This document shows positions 34,740 to 44,300 of a DNA stretch of 46,416 nt, piece after piece (position 1 is the stretch's first letter; each line of letters starts with the position of its first letter). The stretch comes from Candidatus Cloacimonadota bacterium. Lineage in GTDB: Bacteria > Cloacimonadota > Cloacimonadia > Cloacimonadales > Cloacimonadaceae. A program made the position numbers and the translations under genes. Where the stretch lies: positions 1-46,416 of the forward strand of contig JASKKR010000015.1 of NCBI GenBank assembly GCA_030154085.1, written 5' to 3'. The notes below the pieces were generated by a model, which was given only the letters and a program-made list of their open reading frames with translations, ran no database searches and was not told the DNA's origin.

Positions 34740-35843
34740 CTAATTATTTTGTGAGATCTCGCGAATGATCCCGCCATAGATGGTTGCATTGTTTTGAAAA
34801 ACCTGAGGCTTGTGTTGGGCAAAAACAACTAATTTGAAGTTCTGCGGAAGTCCTTCCGCCACACTAAGCTGGATGGGGATATCAGTCAGATCAGCAGAGG
34901 TGGAGATCTCAACAGATCCTTTGGCGCGAACTACATTGTGAAGTGGCTCACCAGCTATATTTGTATAGCCTACTTCATCGGTGATCAAGACATAGTTGAG
35001 CACCAAATCCTCACTTGGCAGCTCGATCAAGGGAGTTAAACTGACAGTCGCCGAGAGGTCTTGTCCTGCATAAACAAGATTGTCGATCGAATATGAGATG
35101 GGTTTATTGATCGTGAGCAGTTGATCTACGATGCCTTGATATTGGGCTGTGTCTTCAGGTAGCCCTCCCGATACTTTTTCGGTGCCCTGAAAGACAGCAG
35201 TTGGAGCGGAATAGGCTTGATAATATTGATATGTATTGTCCCCGGGGAGCATCAGTTCCATCTGAGTATGGTGTTCCAAATAGATGAAGTTATCAGGATA
35301 CTGCAGTCTGATATTATTTAGCTCAGCTTCTGCCGGTGGACAATTTGGGCAGGTACGAAAAGTGAAATACTCCACAATGACCAATTGCCTATCAGAGGGC
35401 TGCACACAAGTTTGATTTCCCCAAAATAACCATTTCCCATCTCGCCTCACCAGCCTTTCACCGATAAACAGACTATCTGCTAAAATGCTTTGATCAGAGC
35501 CCATTATCCATAGTCGCCAGTTCATTAAAGCATTGTTTGCATCAATTTGTTGGATTAGCACGTCACTGATGGAAGCAGTCGCGCCTTCATCTTGGACCCA
35601 AAATGATCTCATCCACTCTATGCGCTCGCTCCGGTTAACCCCATTGTGGAGATAGTCGGTGGCATACATAGCCTCGATTGCACTCATATCTGCGGCAGAG
35701 GCAGCGTCTAATGCCAGCACCAAGGGTTCCACAAAATCTGTCACAAAGTCTGTTTCTTCTACTGCCGTAAAATCGTGATCAAAACGGTCACAAGAAACGA
35801 GCATGAGCGAAAACACAGCTACGATGATGTTCAAATATCTCAT
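34740..35843 (-). CDS. Lipoprotein with NTF2-like and Omp28-like thioredoxin domains
   Basis: A 367-residue lipoprotein: the signal ends in the lipobox LMLVSC (Cys18). Residues about 33-143 look like a SnoaL/NTF2-like domain (AIEAMYATDYLHNGVNRSER then WRLWIMGSDQ and DGKWLFWG). Residues from 150 form an Omp28-like thioredoxin fold with the pair CPNC (Cys165/Cys168) in YFTFRTCPNCPPAEAEL and the cis-Pro segment YSAPTAVFQGTEKVSGG. The NTF2-like call is from pattern and is moderate. It shares a 4-bp overlap with dsbD, so it is the probable first receiver of electrons from DsbD or an outer-membrane-anchored client. Confidence 0.83.
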   Translation of the reverse strand: MRYLNIIVAVFSLMLVSCDRFDHDFTAVEETDFVTDFVEPLVLALDAASAADMSAIEAMYATDYLHNGVNRSERIEWMRSFWVQDEGATASISDVLIQQIDANNALMNWRLWIMGSDQSILADSLFIGERLVRRDGKWLFWGNQTCVQPSDRQLVIVEYFTFRTCPNCPPAEAELNNIRLQYPDNFIYLEHHTQMELMLPGDNTYQYYQAYSAPTAVFQGTEKVSGGLPEDTAQYQGIVDQLLTINKPISYSIDNLVYAGQDLSATVSLTPLIELPSEDLVLNYVLITDEVGYTNIAGEPLHNVVRAKGSVEISTSADLTDIPIQLSVAEGLPQNFKLVVFAQHKPQVFQNNATIYGGIIREISQNN

Positions 35844-37717
35844 TGTCTATCTCCTGAATCAGGGATTCCCGCTAAGGCATCGCGGATCATGTTTTTACTT
35901 AGCAATTCTGGGAAGATTATAGGTTCACGCTCAGGTATATATAGTGCATTAAAGGGCACTCCCAAGCGGTCATGATCCGTAATCCACTTCAGAATCACCG
36001 GGTCGTTGCGCGTAAAATCTCCCTTGAGCAGCACTACTCCATGGTCACGAAAAGCTTGCATGATGTCGTCTGTGAAGAGTACTGTTCTTTCATTCGACTT
36101 GCAATTTTTGCACCATTCTGCCCCCAAATCCACAAATACAGGTTTGCCATCTGTCAGAAGACGATCTACTAATTCTGGGCTGAATATATACCAGCCCTCG
36201 GGTGCATGCGGGAATTGCACCATCTCATCTCCGACCGGTGATACTACTACGCTCTGTTCATGCTCCTCTGTGATTGGTAAATATGTCCATGCTGCTGCTA
36301 CAATCAGGGCGAGCGGTAATATCGTGAATATCCACTGTATAAGCCGGGAATATTCGAAGCGTACAAAGCGTCCATATAACCAGATCGCAAAACCAAGTAA
36401 CAAGAGGAACCAGAGGACGTTCAAAAGATACAATCCATTCGTCAGAGCTAAGATGGTCTTGAGCATCGTATATACCAAATATAGGAGCACAAAGCCCATT
36501 AACTCCTTGAAGATGACCATCCAGTTACCAGGTTTGGGAATTATCTTCAAAGCTTTGGGGAATAATCCGATCAGAATGAAGGGGGAGGCAAACCCCAGTC
36601 CAATCATCAGGAAAAAGATCATAATCAAAAATGGTGGCATTCGCATTGCAAATGGAAGCGCCGCTCCCAAAAAAGGTCCTGTGCAAGAGATTGCCATCAA
36701 AAAGGCAAAGATCCCGCCAAAGAAACTGCCACTATAGCCTCCCTTTCTGGTAGCTTTGTTGGCGGTGTTCATGCCCGGAGCGGTGATCTCAAAGACACCT
36801 AAAAGTGATAGGGCAAAGACAAAGACGATCGACATTAGTGCTATGCTAAAATAGGGGTTTTGATTTTGTGTGCCCCATCCGGCGGATCGTCCGGCAGCTT
36901 GAATTCCGATGAAGATCACTGCCATAATGGCAAAAGAGATCAAAACGCCGATGGCATAGAACATCACGTGTTTAAACACTTTGGTTCTATCCTTTTGGGC
37001 TTGATTGATGATGGCCATGATGCGGATCGGCAGAATTGGCAAGACACATGGAGTGATATTTAGGATCAACCCTCCCAAAAAAGCGAATAGCAAATACTTC
37101 ATCACTTCCTGCCAAGGAGCAGCTTCGAGGGGAGCTTCTTTCGTTTCAGGTAAATCAGCGGTATCTATCTTTGGCTGTTCTAGTTCTGGCTCTGAATCAG
37201 CTCCCGAATTTACGGCGTCTGCTCCCATCGGCATAGCGACCGAATCTTCGACCTCTTCTTTTGCCTCAGCTGCCAAAGCCAAGATCTCAAAAGTCAGATC
37301 AGCTTCTTTGCTCTCGGGAGGATCACACATTCCGCTGTCATAGCAGAGGTTATAGTTCATATAGACATGGATTGTTTTTTTGCCAGGACGAGCTTGTGGC
37401 TTCACTGTAAAGGGAAGCGTTAGAGTTACTTCGGGATAATATACCCACTCTGTATCCGAAACAACTTTTTTGGGAGTAGGCAAAGTAAATTCGCCAATAA
37501 TCAGATCTGGATGTTCCGCTTCTATATAGAAATATGCAGGATCAGCTGGGTTTACACTTTGTTTACGATCAGAAGGTATCCTCAATGTGCCTAAGATTTC
37601 GCCGCTTTCGCCGGGTTTGAACGCAGATTTGCTCATTCCAAAATCCACCGTCTGAGCGACAATGCTAAAAGTACTCAGCATGAATATCATTAATAGCGCA
37701 TAGGATTTTGTGCGCAT
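35840..37717 (-). CDS. dsbD: Thiol:disulfide interchange protein DsbD
   Basis: Moves reducing power from cytoplasmic thioredoxin across the inner membrane to periplasmic thiol proteins. The 625-residue protein has all three parts: a signal peptide and N-terminal periplasmic domain with NYNLCYDSGMCDPPES, an acidic linker (about 150-195), an eight-helix core with ITPCVLPILPIRIMAI and AISCTGPFLGAALPF (the membrane Cys pair), and a C-terminal thioredoxin domain with GAEWCKNCKSNERTV (Cys about 536 and 539). Length and order match full DsbD. It is the first gene of the redox/metal operon; a TTGACA hexamer (37789-37794 on the minus strand) lies upstream but its -10 partner is weak. Confidence 0.95.
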   Translation of the reverse strand: MRTKSYALLMIFMLSTFSIVAQTVDFGMSKSAFKPGESGEILGTLRIPSDRKQSVNPADPAYFYIEAEHPDLIIGEFTLPTPKKVVSDTEWVYYPEVTLTLPFTVKPQARPGKKTIHVYMNYNLCYDSGMCDPPESKEADLTFEILALAAEAKEEVEDSVAMPMGADAVNSGADSEPELEQPKIDTADLPETKEAPLEAAPWQEVMKYLLFAFLGGLILNITPCVLPILPIRIMAIINQAQKDRTKVFKHVMFYAIGVLISFAIMAVIFIGIQAAGRSAGWGTQNQNPYFSIALMSIVFVFALSLLGVFEITAPGMNTANKATRKGGYSGSFFGGIFAFLMAISCTGPFLGAALPFAMRMPPFLIMIFFLMIGLGFASPFILIGLFPKALKIIPKPGNWMVIFKELMGFVLLYLVYTMLKTILALTNGLYLLNVLWFLLLLGFAIWLYGRFVRFEYSRLIQWIFTILPLALIVAAAWTYLPITEEHEQSVVVSPVGDEMVQFPHAPEGWYIFSPELVDRLLTDGKPVFVDLGAEWCKNCKSNERTVLFTDDIMQAFRDHGVVLLKGDFTRNDPVILKWITDHDRLGVPFNALYIPEREPIIFPELLSKNMIRDALAGIPDSGDRQ

Positions 37718-37967
37718 AAAACCTCCATCGGAATCATTAATTGCCGAAGATATGATAATGGAGATGAAGCTTCATAGCAAAGATATTTGTCAAGAACCAA
37801 ATATTCTCACTATCTTAATAATGTGTGCCAAACTGGCTTCTTTGGCATTATGTGGTTTGCTGAGCTGGTAGTACCAAAAGCTCACATGTGCGCTTGAGAC
37901 TAGGGGTATTGTGAGCAGCAAAAAAGGCAGGAATCTCTCCCTGCCTTCAATGTGTTTATTTTGGTGA
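37718..37967 (-). promoter_or_regulatory. Intergenic region with pyrophosphatase terminator and probable dsbD promoter
   Basis: The 250-bp gap contains the terminator at 37918-37947 and must hold the promoter of the redox/metal operon. A minus-strand TTGACA at 37789-37794 is the best -35 candidate; no convincing -10 box follows at standard spacing. Confidence 0.4.
37918..37947 (-). terminator. Terminator of the membrane pyrophosphatase gene
   Basis: On the minus strand, arms AAGGCAGG and CCTGCCTT (8 bp, perfect) with an 8-base loop are followed by a T run, about 20 bp after the stop codon. Confidence 0.85.
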
Positions 37968-40301
37968 TTATTTCACTATTATGATGTTTTCTTCGGTGTG
38001 TATTTCCTGTGGAGCAACATCATTGTTTTGACTTCTGACCTCTGACACATTCTGGATCTTGGGCGAATAGAGTGCTTCAATCTTGGGCGAATATGCCACG
38101 ATAAAGCCGCCAAAGACGATGGAAACCATGCTCATTAGTTTGATCAAGATGTTGATGCATGGTCCAGCCGTATCTTTGAAAGGGTCCCCAACTGTGTCGC
38201 CCACGATTGTGGCTTTGTGCACAGCTGAGCCGCTACCCCCGGATTGTCCGGTTTCAACATACTTTTTGGCATTATCCCAAGCGCCACCAGCATTGTTCAT
38301 CATCACTGCTGTCACAAAGCCGGTGGTGAGTCCTCCGATGAGAAGTCCTAGAACTCCAGCCACTCCCAAAATCAAGCCTATGATGATCGGTGTCAAGATG
38401 CCGATTAGGGCAGGCAGAATCATCTGCTGTTGGGCTCCGATGGTTGAAATCTTCACGCAGCGAGCATAATCCGGCTTGGTCTTGCCTTGTAGGATCCCGG
38501 GCATTGAAGTGAATTGTCTGCGGACTTCTTTGACCATCAAGCCGGCTGCCTTACCTACTGCTTTGATTGTGAGTGCAGAGAAGACATAGACCACCATTGC
38601 TCCGATAAAGATTCCAAGCAGGAATTTGGGGTTGAGCGGATTCACCTGATAGTATGCGATAAATTGGTTCAAACTGGCAGTTGATGCTTCGACGGCTTCT
38701 CCGATGTTGCCATAGGAGATGTGCAAGATTTGCGCTTCGCCCAGTTTATTGCCCATCATCACAAATCCATCACGCACCTTTTCCAGATATGCTGCCAATA
38801 GTGCCATTGCCGTGAGAGCAGCGCTACCGATGGCAAAGCCTTTGCCGATAGCTGCAGTAGTATTGCCCACAGCGTCGAGATTATCCGTGCGTTCGCGAAC
38901 TTCTTTGGGCAGATATGCCATCTGAGCATTGCCTCCGGCATTGTCTGCGATCGGACCAAAAGCATCCATTGCGAGAGTAACTCCCAGAGTTGCCAGCATA
39001 CCCACAGCGCCAAATCCGATTCCATAGAGTCCTAGCTCCACATGACTGAAGCCTCCGGATACTGCAAAAGCGATCATGATTCCGGCTGAGATGATAATCA
39101 CCGGCATGGCTGTGGAGAGCATGCCTACGCTGATCCCTTCCAGGATCACGGTTGCAGAACCATATTCGCCTTGCTTGACGATGTTGCGCGTGGCTTTATA
39201 CGAGTGTGACGTCCATATCTCTGTTGTATGGCCAATCAAAACTCCTGCAATGAGTCCCACCACGGAGGACAGGAAAATCCCTAAATAATATTCATCTGGT
39301 AATAGCGCTTTGCAGACGAAAAATGAAGCTATAGCGATCAAAACGGAACTGATATATACACTCTTATTAAGTGCACCCATCAACTCTCTCATGCCAGCTT
39401 CTTCTTTGGTAGAAACTATGAAGATTCCGAAAATAGAGAGCAGCGCACCTATCCCCGCTAGGATCAAGGGGGCTGAGATGAAGTTGAACATAAAATCTTT
39501 CATAGCAGGATTTGTCGATGAAAGTTGCAAGACCGTGCTCATGCCCAAGGCTGCTGTAGCGAGCACACTACCTGCATATGATTCATATAGGTCCGCTCCC
39601 ATTCCAGCTACGTCACCGACATTATCACCAACATTATCTGCGATAGTAGCGGGATTGCGGGGATCATCCTCCGGGATATCGGCTTCGACTTTCCCAACCA
39701 GATCGGCTCCCACATCTGCTGCCTTTGTATATATGCCTCCTCCCAGACGTGCAAAGAGCGCTTGAGTGCTTGCTCCCATGCCAAAAGAGAGCATCACCAC
39801 TGCTATTTTTTCCAAACTATACCCTATGGTATTGAGAATAAAAAACCAAGCAGACATATCGACGAGAGCCAAGCCTACCACTGTTAGTCCCATTACGCCA
39901 CCGGCACGAAATGCCACCTTCAAACCTTTGTTGAGACTTTCAGAACAAGCTTGAGCTGTGCGGCTGGATGCCATCGTGGCAGTATTCATACCGATAAAAC
40001 CTGCCAATCCACTCATGATGCCGCCACTTAGAAAACCCCAGGGAATCATCGGATCCAATACTTGCAGATAATATGCGAGAAACAAAAAAATAACAAGTGC
40101 TACTGCAAAAAATATGCCCACGCCCTTATATTGCTGAACGAGATACGCATAAGCCCCTTCCCTGACGTAGCCCGCAATTTCCTGCATCCGGTTATTCCCA
40201 GGATCACTGGCTTTTACATTACGATAAAAGAAAAAGGCAAAACAAAGAGCAGAAATAGCTCCAAACGGGGCTAAATACCATATTGGCGGGAAATGTGGCA
40301 T
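37968..40301 (-). CDS. hppA: Membrane-bound ion-pumping pyrophosphatase, probably K+-dependent
   Basis: Couples hydrolysis of pyrophosphate to H+ or Na+ pumping across the inner membrane. The 777-residue protein has about sixteen helices and the catalytic stretches GGGIYTKAADVGADLVGKVE and DDPRNPATIADNVGDNVGD, as well as DAFGPIADNAGGNAQM. The segment GNTTAAIGKGFAIGSAAL has Ala where K+-independent enzymes have Lys, which predicts the K+-dependent class that includes Na+ pumps. I use the ATG at 40301 (MPHFPPIWYL), preceded by GGAGG, rather than the ATG at 40346. The gene is alone, with promoter and terminator. The ion pumped is not certain. Confidence 0.95.
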   Translation of the reverse strand: MPHFPPIWYLAPFGAISALCFAFFFYRNVKASDPGNNRMQEIAGYVREGAYAYLVQQYKGVGIFFAVALVIFLFLAYYLQVLDPMIPWGFLSGGIMSGLAGFIGMNTATMASSRTAQACSESLNKGLKVAFRAGGVMGLTVVGLALVDMSAWFFILNTIGYSLEKIAVVMLSFGMGASTQALFARLGGGIYTKAADVGADLVGKVEADIPEDDPRNPATIADNVGDNVGDVAGMGADLYESYAGSVLATAALGMSTVLQLSSTNPAMKDFMFNFISAPLILAGIGALLSIFGIFIVSTKEEAGMRELMGALNKSVYISSVLIAIASFFVCKALLPDEYYLGIFLSSVVGLIAGVLIGHTTEIWTSHSYKATRNIVKQGEYGSATVILEGISVGMLSTAMPVIIISAGIMIAFAVSGGFSHVELGLYGIGFGAVGMLATLGVTLAMDAFGPIADNAGGNAQMAYLPKEVRERTDNLDAVGNTTAAIGKGFAIGSAALTAMALLAAYLEKVRDGFVMMGNKLGEAQILHISYGNIGEAVEASTASLNQFIAYYQVNPLNPKFLLGIFIGAMVVYVFSALTIKAVGKAAGLMVKEVRRQFTSMPGILQGKTKPDYARCVKISTIGAQQQMILPALIGILTPIIIGLILGVAGVLGLLIGGLTTGFVTAVMMNNAGGAWDNAKKYVETGQSGGSGSAVHKATIVGDTVGDPFKDTAGPCINILIKLMSMVSIVFGGFIVAYSPKIEALYSPKIQNVSEVRSQNNDVAPQEIHTEENIIIVK

Positions 40302-40367
40302 ATATACCTCCATAAAATAACTCAGGGAATATCTTGCGAATAACACACATTGCCTATGTGCATATCA

Positions 40368-40396
40368 ATATTTTGAGAACGAGACTATTCTGTCAA
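40368..40396 (-). promoter_or_regulatory. Likely promoter of the membrane pyrophosphatase gene
   Basis: On the minus strand a perfect TTGACA (40391-40396) is separated by 17 bp from AAATAT (40368-40373). It lies about 70 bp upstream of the start codon. Confidence 0.5.
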
Positions 40397-40704
40397 TGCT
40401 TTTCTGCAATACAGAGCCTCAAGGCTTGGTGTAAAATATCTTAAATAACAGGACGAAAATGCTTGTGTTGATTCCACTTTTTTCTTACAAAAGCAGAGGA
40501 ACAATGCTACAAACATAAAAAAGAAGATTGCATATCTCTACCTAACAGGAAAGTTACATAAGTTGATTTGAGCAAGCTCCTGGGGTCGTAAAAATAACTT
40601 GACTTATAATGATATACATAAAATATTGTGACAGTCGTTTGACATTAGATAAATTGTGAGTAACCAGGGGATTTCAGAGACCCTCACACAACCTGAGAAA
40701 CACT

Positions 40705-40754
40705 GAGTTGGAATTTACCCCAACATTTGGGACTCAAGAGTTGGAATATAACCC
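40705..40754 (+). repeat. Direct repeats upstream of the small barrel gene
   Basis: GAGTTGGAATTTACCC (40705-40720) and GAGTTGGAATATAACCC (40738-40754) are almost identical and 33 bp apart, about three helical turns. They could be paired protein-binding sites in the 5' region. Confidence 0.4.
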
Positions 40755-40780
40755 ATAACATACCCGATAAGGAGATCAAA

Positions 40781-41314
40781 ATGAAGAAAACTGTTTTACT
40801 CTTTGCTATCATTTTTATAGTTACTTCCGCCTTTGCCTTTGAAAAAGGCACTATTAATCCTGGAGGAACCGCTTCCGTTAAGCTGACGAAGGATAATTCT
40901 GACAGTGGTACTTTGACGACTATATCTATTCATCCTCAGCTGGGCTATTTGGTAGTAGATAACTTAAGTTTGGATGCTATGGTTATCTTTGAATCCCAAA
41001 GTATGAGTGGAGATGTAATAAGTTCGTTGGGTCTTGGCGTCGGTGGCAGATATTTCTTCAATAGGATTTATGGTGGCTTGGATTTTGAGTTTACGAGCTC
41101 GACTATAGACATAGATTTTATAGATAATAATATCACAGCTATGTATTTACAGCCCAAGCTTGGTGTTCTGTTTCCGCTTGGGGAGAAAGTATTTGTAGAC
41201 CTGAATGCGGCATATAAGCTTGGTATCGGAAATTATGGGGGCGATAGTGATGATTCTAATGAATCATCTGAACTATCATTCAATTTAGGCTTACAGTACT
41301 TCTTAAAAAGATAA
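40781..41314 (+). CDS. Small outer-membrane beta-barrel protein
   Basis: A 177-residue exported protein with a signal peptide (MKKTVLLFAIIFIVTSAFA) and about eight alternating strands (for example ISIHPQLGYLVVDNLSLDAMV, LGLGVGGRYFF, YGGLDFEF), ending in SFNLGLQYFLKR, close to an outer-membrane barrel C-terminus. It resembles the OmpA/OmpW-type small barrel domain. I use the ATG at 40781 with AAGGAG upstream; a longer frame adds 18 residues that break the signal peptide pattern. It has its own transcription unit and ends at a bidirectional terminator. Function unknown. Confidence 0.82.
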   Translation: MKKTVLLFAIIFIVTSAFAFEKGTINPGGTASVKLTKDNSDSGTLTTISIHPQLGYLVVDNLSLDAMVIFESQSMSGDVISSLGLGVGGRYFFNRIYGGLDFEFTSSTIDIDFIDNNITAMYLQPKLGVLFPLGEKVFVDLNAAYKLGIGNYGGDSDDSNESSELSFNLGLQYFLKR

Positions 41315-41335
41315 GTCATATTTCAGCCAAAAATA

Positions 41336-41372
41336 AAGACCTGCCTTCATTGGAAAGCAGGTCTTCTTTTTT
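41336..41372. terminator. Bidirectional terminator between the small barrel gene and the large surface protein
   Basis: Arms AAGACCTGC and GCAGGTCTT (9 bp, perfect) surround a 12-base loop, followed by CTTTTTT on the plus strand and TTATTTTT on the minus strand. Confidence 0.88.
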
Positions 41373-41380
41373 ATATATAT

Positions 41381-44300
41381 TTATTTTATCATGGTCAATT
41401 TACGGGTTTGATTTAGCTTCCCGGCTCTAAGTCGCAAATAGTAGATGCCAGATGCTACTTCTCGTCCAGAAGCGTCTTTTCCATCCCAGCTCACGGTATG
41501 AATACCGGCAGCCTTAGTCTCGTTTACCAGATCTAACACTTTCTGTCCTTTTAGGTTGTAGATAGCCAAGGTCACTTCCTCTGATTGAGCCAAATAGTAG
41601 CGAATGTTAGTCTTTGGATTGAAGGGATTGGGATAGATGCTTTGTAATTCGCTGTTTGGCATTGGGGCAATCGGATCATCAATGCCTACATTCCCAAGCT
41701 GCCACCAAGATTTGAGATCATCCATCCATTCCAAGCGATCTTCAGCTTCAGTGAGTTGAGAGAAGTCAAAGCTAAAATACATAGTGCGGAAGGATGGGGT
41801 CTCAACCGTTGTAGCATTTACTCCATTATAAAGATAGGCTTGCCCATTATATGGTCCGTCTTCAAAGGAATACACGTAACTTGCACCGATCTCAGGATAT
41901 GGCACTTGATCCACATATGGATCTCCCGCAGCGTCATTTGGAAAGATGCAATCCGGACTATTGGCATAGACTGGATATTCCCGGTTTACCGTGCCGACCG
42001 GAGTGCCGGGAAGAGCAAGGATAGTGCCATATTCATAATTGAGATTATCTGGTCCTCCCAACCCGTTTGTCCCACCTCCAAAACCTGTGGGGACATAGGA
42101 TGTGCGGAAATATCCAGACATCAATTTGCGAATAACACTGGAATTTGGATGTGCATGTTGGCTGCTGGCGAGGTTGTCGGATGCAAACCATAGATTTTTA
42201 GGCTCTGTTTCTGTCCCAAGATCCAAGAAATTGATCAGCTCTTCGGCAAAAGTGTACATCTTATCCGAAGCTGTGCCTGAATTTGCATAGGCGATGATAC
42301 CTTTATATTGAGCTGGAAAGCTGTAGCTGGGATATTCTTCCCAATCATAGATGTCATATGCGATTCCTAACTCTTCCAAGGCTGCTTGATAGGTCGGGAG
42401 TTCGATTCTCTGGTAATCCTGATTTCCGCTATATGCAATGAGAACTTCTGTATCCGCTGTAGGCAGGATCTGGAAACTATAATACTCAGTTGGGGCTGTT
42501 GCCGGCAGACTACCAATATTTCCCTCAGTGTCTTCCGCAGAGAAGTAGTATTTCACCTGAGAGCCTTGAGGCAGAGACGCTACCAAAAAATAATAATCGC
42601 TACCCTCAATGGTGGTCGCCTGAAGTTCTTGCCAGCCACTACCGACATCATAGATCAGCTTAGCATCCAGTGGTAGGGACATATCCGTCATATTGGCCAC
42701 AAACTCCATACTTTCGTCAAAGGTGTTGCCTATAGGTTTGTGCGTAATTATGGGAGTCTGTTCATCTATGCCTGGATAAAAGAGGATCGCCAAGTTGTCG
42801 TGCAAGATGTTTCCTGCCGGCTCTATGCCAATATAACTATTACCCTGGACAATCTCACGCAAATAGGTGAGCCCTGCATTTGCTGCTTCATTTTGGATCG
42901 CGATGGTGGCGCTGAGTCCATTGTCATGTGGGATGCTTGCACCCGTCTGGCTGGTTGCTACAGTGTGATATTGCATCTTGATCTCACCATTTTCATGCAG
43001 AATTACCTGAAACTTCAAAAGGCTGTCTCCTCCGCTCCCAGAGCGGAATCTCAGATTGTCCCATTGAATGATCGCATAACGCTCGGGAGCTGTGCCAAAA
43101 CTCTCAAAATAGATGTTACCGATGCCTTCATCAGCTTCTAGATCATCCCAATATACGGCAATGAGTGCCGGCATCTGGGCATAACCCGGGATGGGATACA
43201 TATAGTTGAACATATTACCATCATTGTCCCAGCCCATTTCAGGATAGGGATTGTACCAACTGCTTTCTGCGAAAAGGATTTCACCGTTTATGTCCACATT
43301 GGCACTGCTATAGTTTTCGCCATAAAAGGGGAAATCAAATCCCAAGGGTATGGGCTCGCTAAAATTGTCGTCTCCAGACCATGACGATACGCCATACATG
43401 ATGGTGGACTGACCCGTCTCGGAGATATCTATCCAATCATACACCGGTCCAGAAGGGGAATTGCTTTCCACAAAGTAATAGCCAAAGTCATCTGGTCCAC
43501 CTTCCATGATGCGATGAAAGACAGTGACAAGAGCCTCATAGATATTGTTTGCCGCATTCCCATCATCCGTAAGAATCTCAAAAACAAATCTTTGTTCGCC
43601 TTCTTGGGTGGGGATATAGGCTTCAGGAAACTCCAACAAGATACTGTCTCCTGCCGGAATGCTGAGCGCGGTATTATATGTATAGCCATATAGTAGATCA
43701 TCCTGCTCGTTGTATACTTGTAGTTCAAGTTCCAGATTATTTTCAAAGCTAATTGCTCCGGAGTTTCCGATCGTGAGGGTGGGGAAAATCTCTAGATTCA
43801 TAAATTCCATGGCTCTGGGAGATGATACATCTATTATATAGAGATCCGATATGGGATCTTCCAGCACATTTATGAGCACTGAGGCATCTACGCTTTGCAT
43901 GGACAACTCATCCAAAAGCGTAAACGTGATCTCTTGACTGCCAATATAATCGATAGCACTAAAACTTACTTCAAATCCATCAATTTCGATTTGGATAAAA
44001 TCATTTTCTTCGACACTGAGTACAGCAGCATCGGGGTCTGTAACGACTATGTATTCTGAAAAATCCTCGACATGAGTTTCGCTGGCAAAGAAGCTGATCT
44101 CTGCGGGTAGATTCAGTTCGGGATCAACCATAGCTTCTTGACCGAGCCGCACATCATCCAATATTACACCATAGGTATCGCATTCCCAGAGGAATCCCAC
44201 GTAGATATTCATCCCAACATAGCTATCTAGCGGCACACTCACTTGCTGATATGTGCTGCCAAAATCAATCTCGTGATGCAGCAGAGTATTAAAGTCATCT

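Larger units (their letters stand above)
40302..40780. other. Divergent gene-free stretch between hppA and the small barrel gene
   Basis: This 479-bp region holds the hppA promoter (40368-40396) and, near its right end, two 16-17 bp direct repeats upstream of the barrel gene (40705-40754). A TTGACT at 40599 and TTGACA at 40639 are possible -35 boxes for the plus-strand gene. I see nothing else. Confidence 0.55.

Noticed and set aside
36006-36737. A 243-codon plus-strand frame opposite dsbD.
   Set aside because: Shadow frame across dsbD, rich in Lys, Ser and Ile with no domain pattern.
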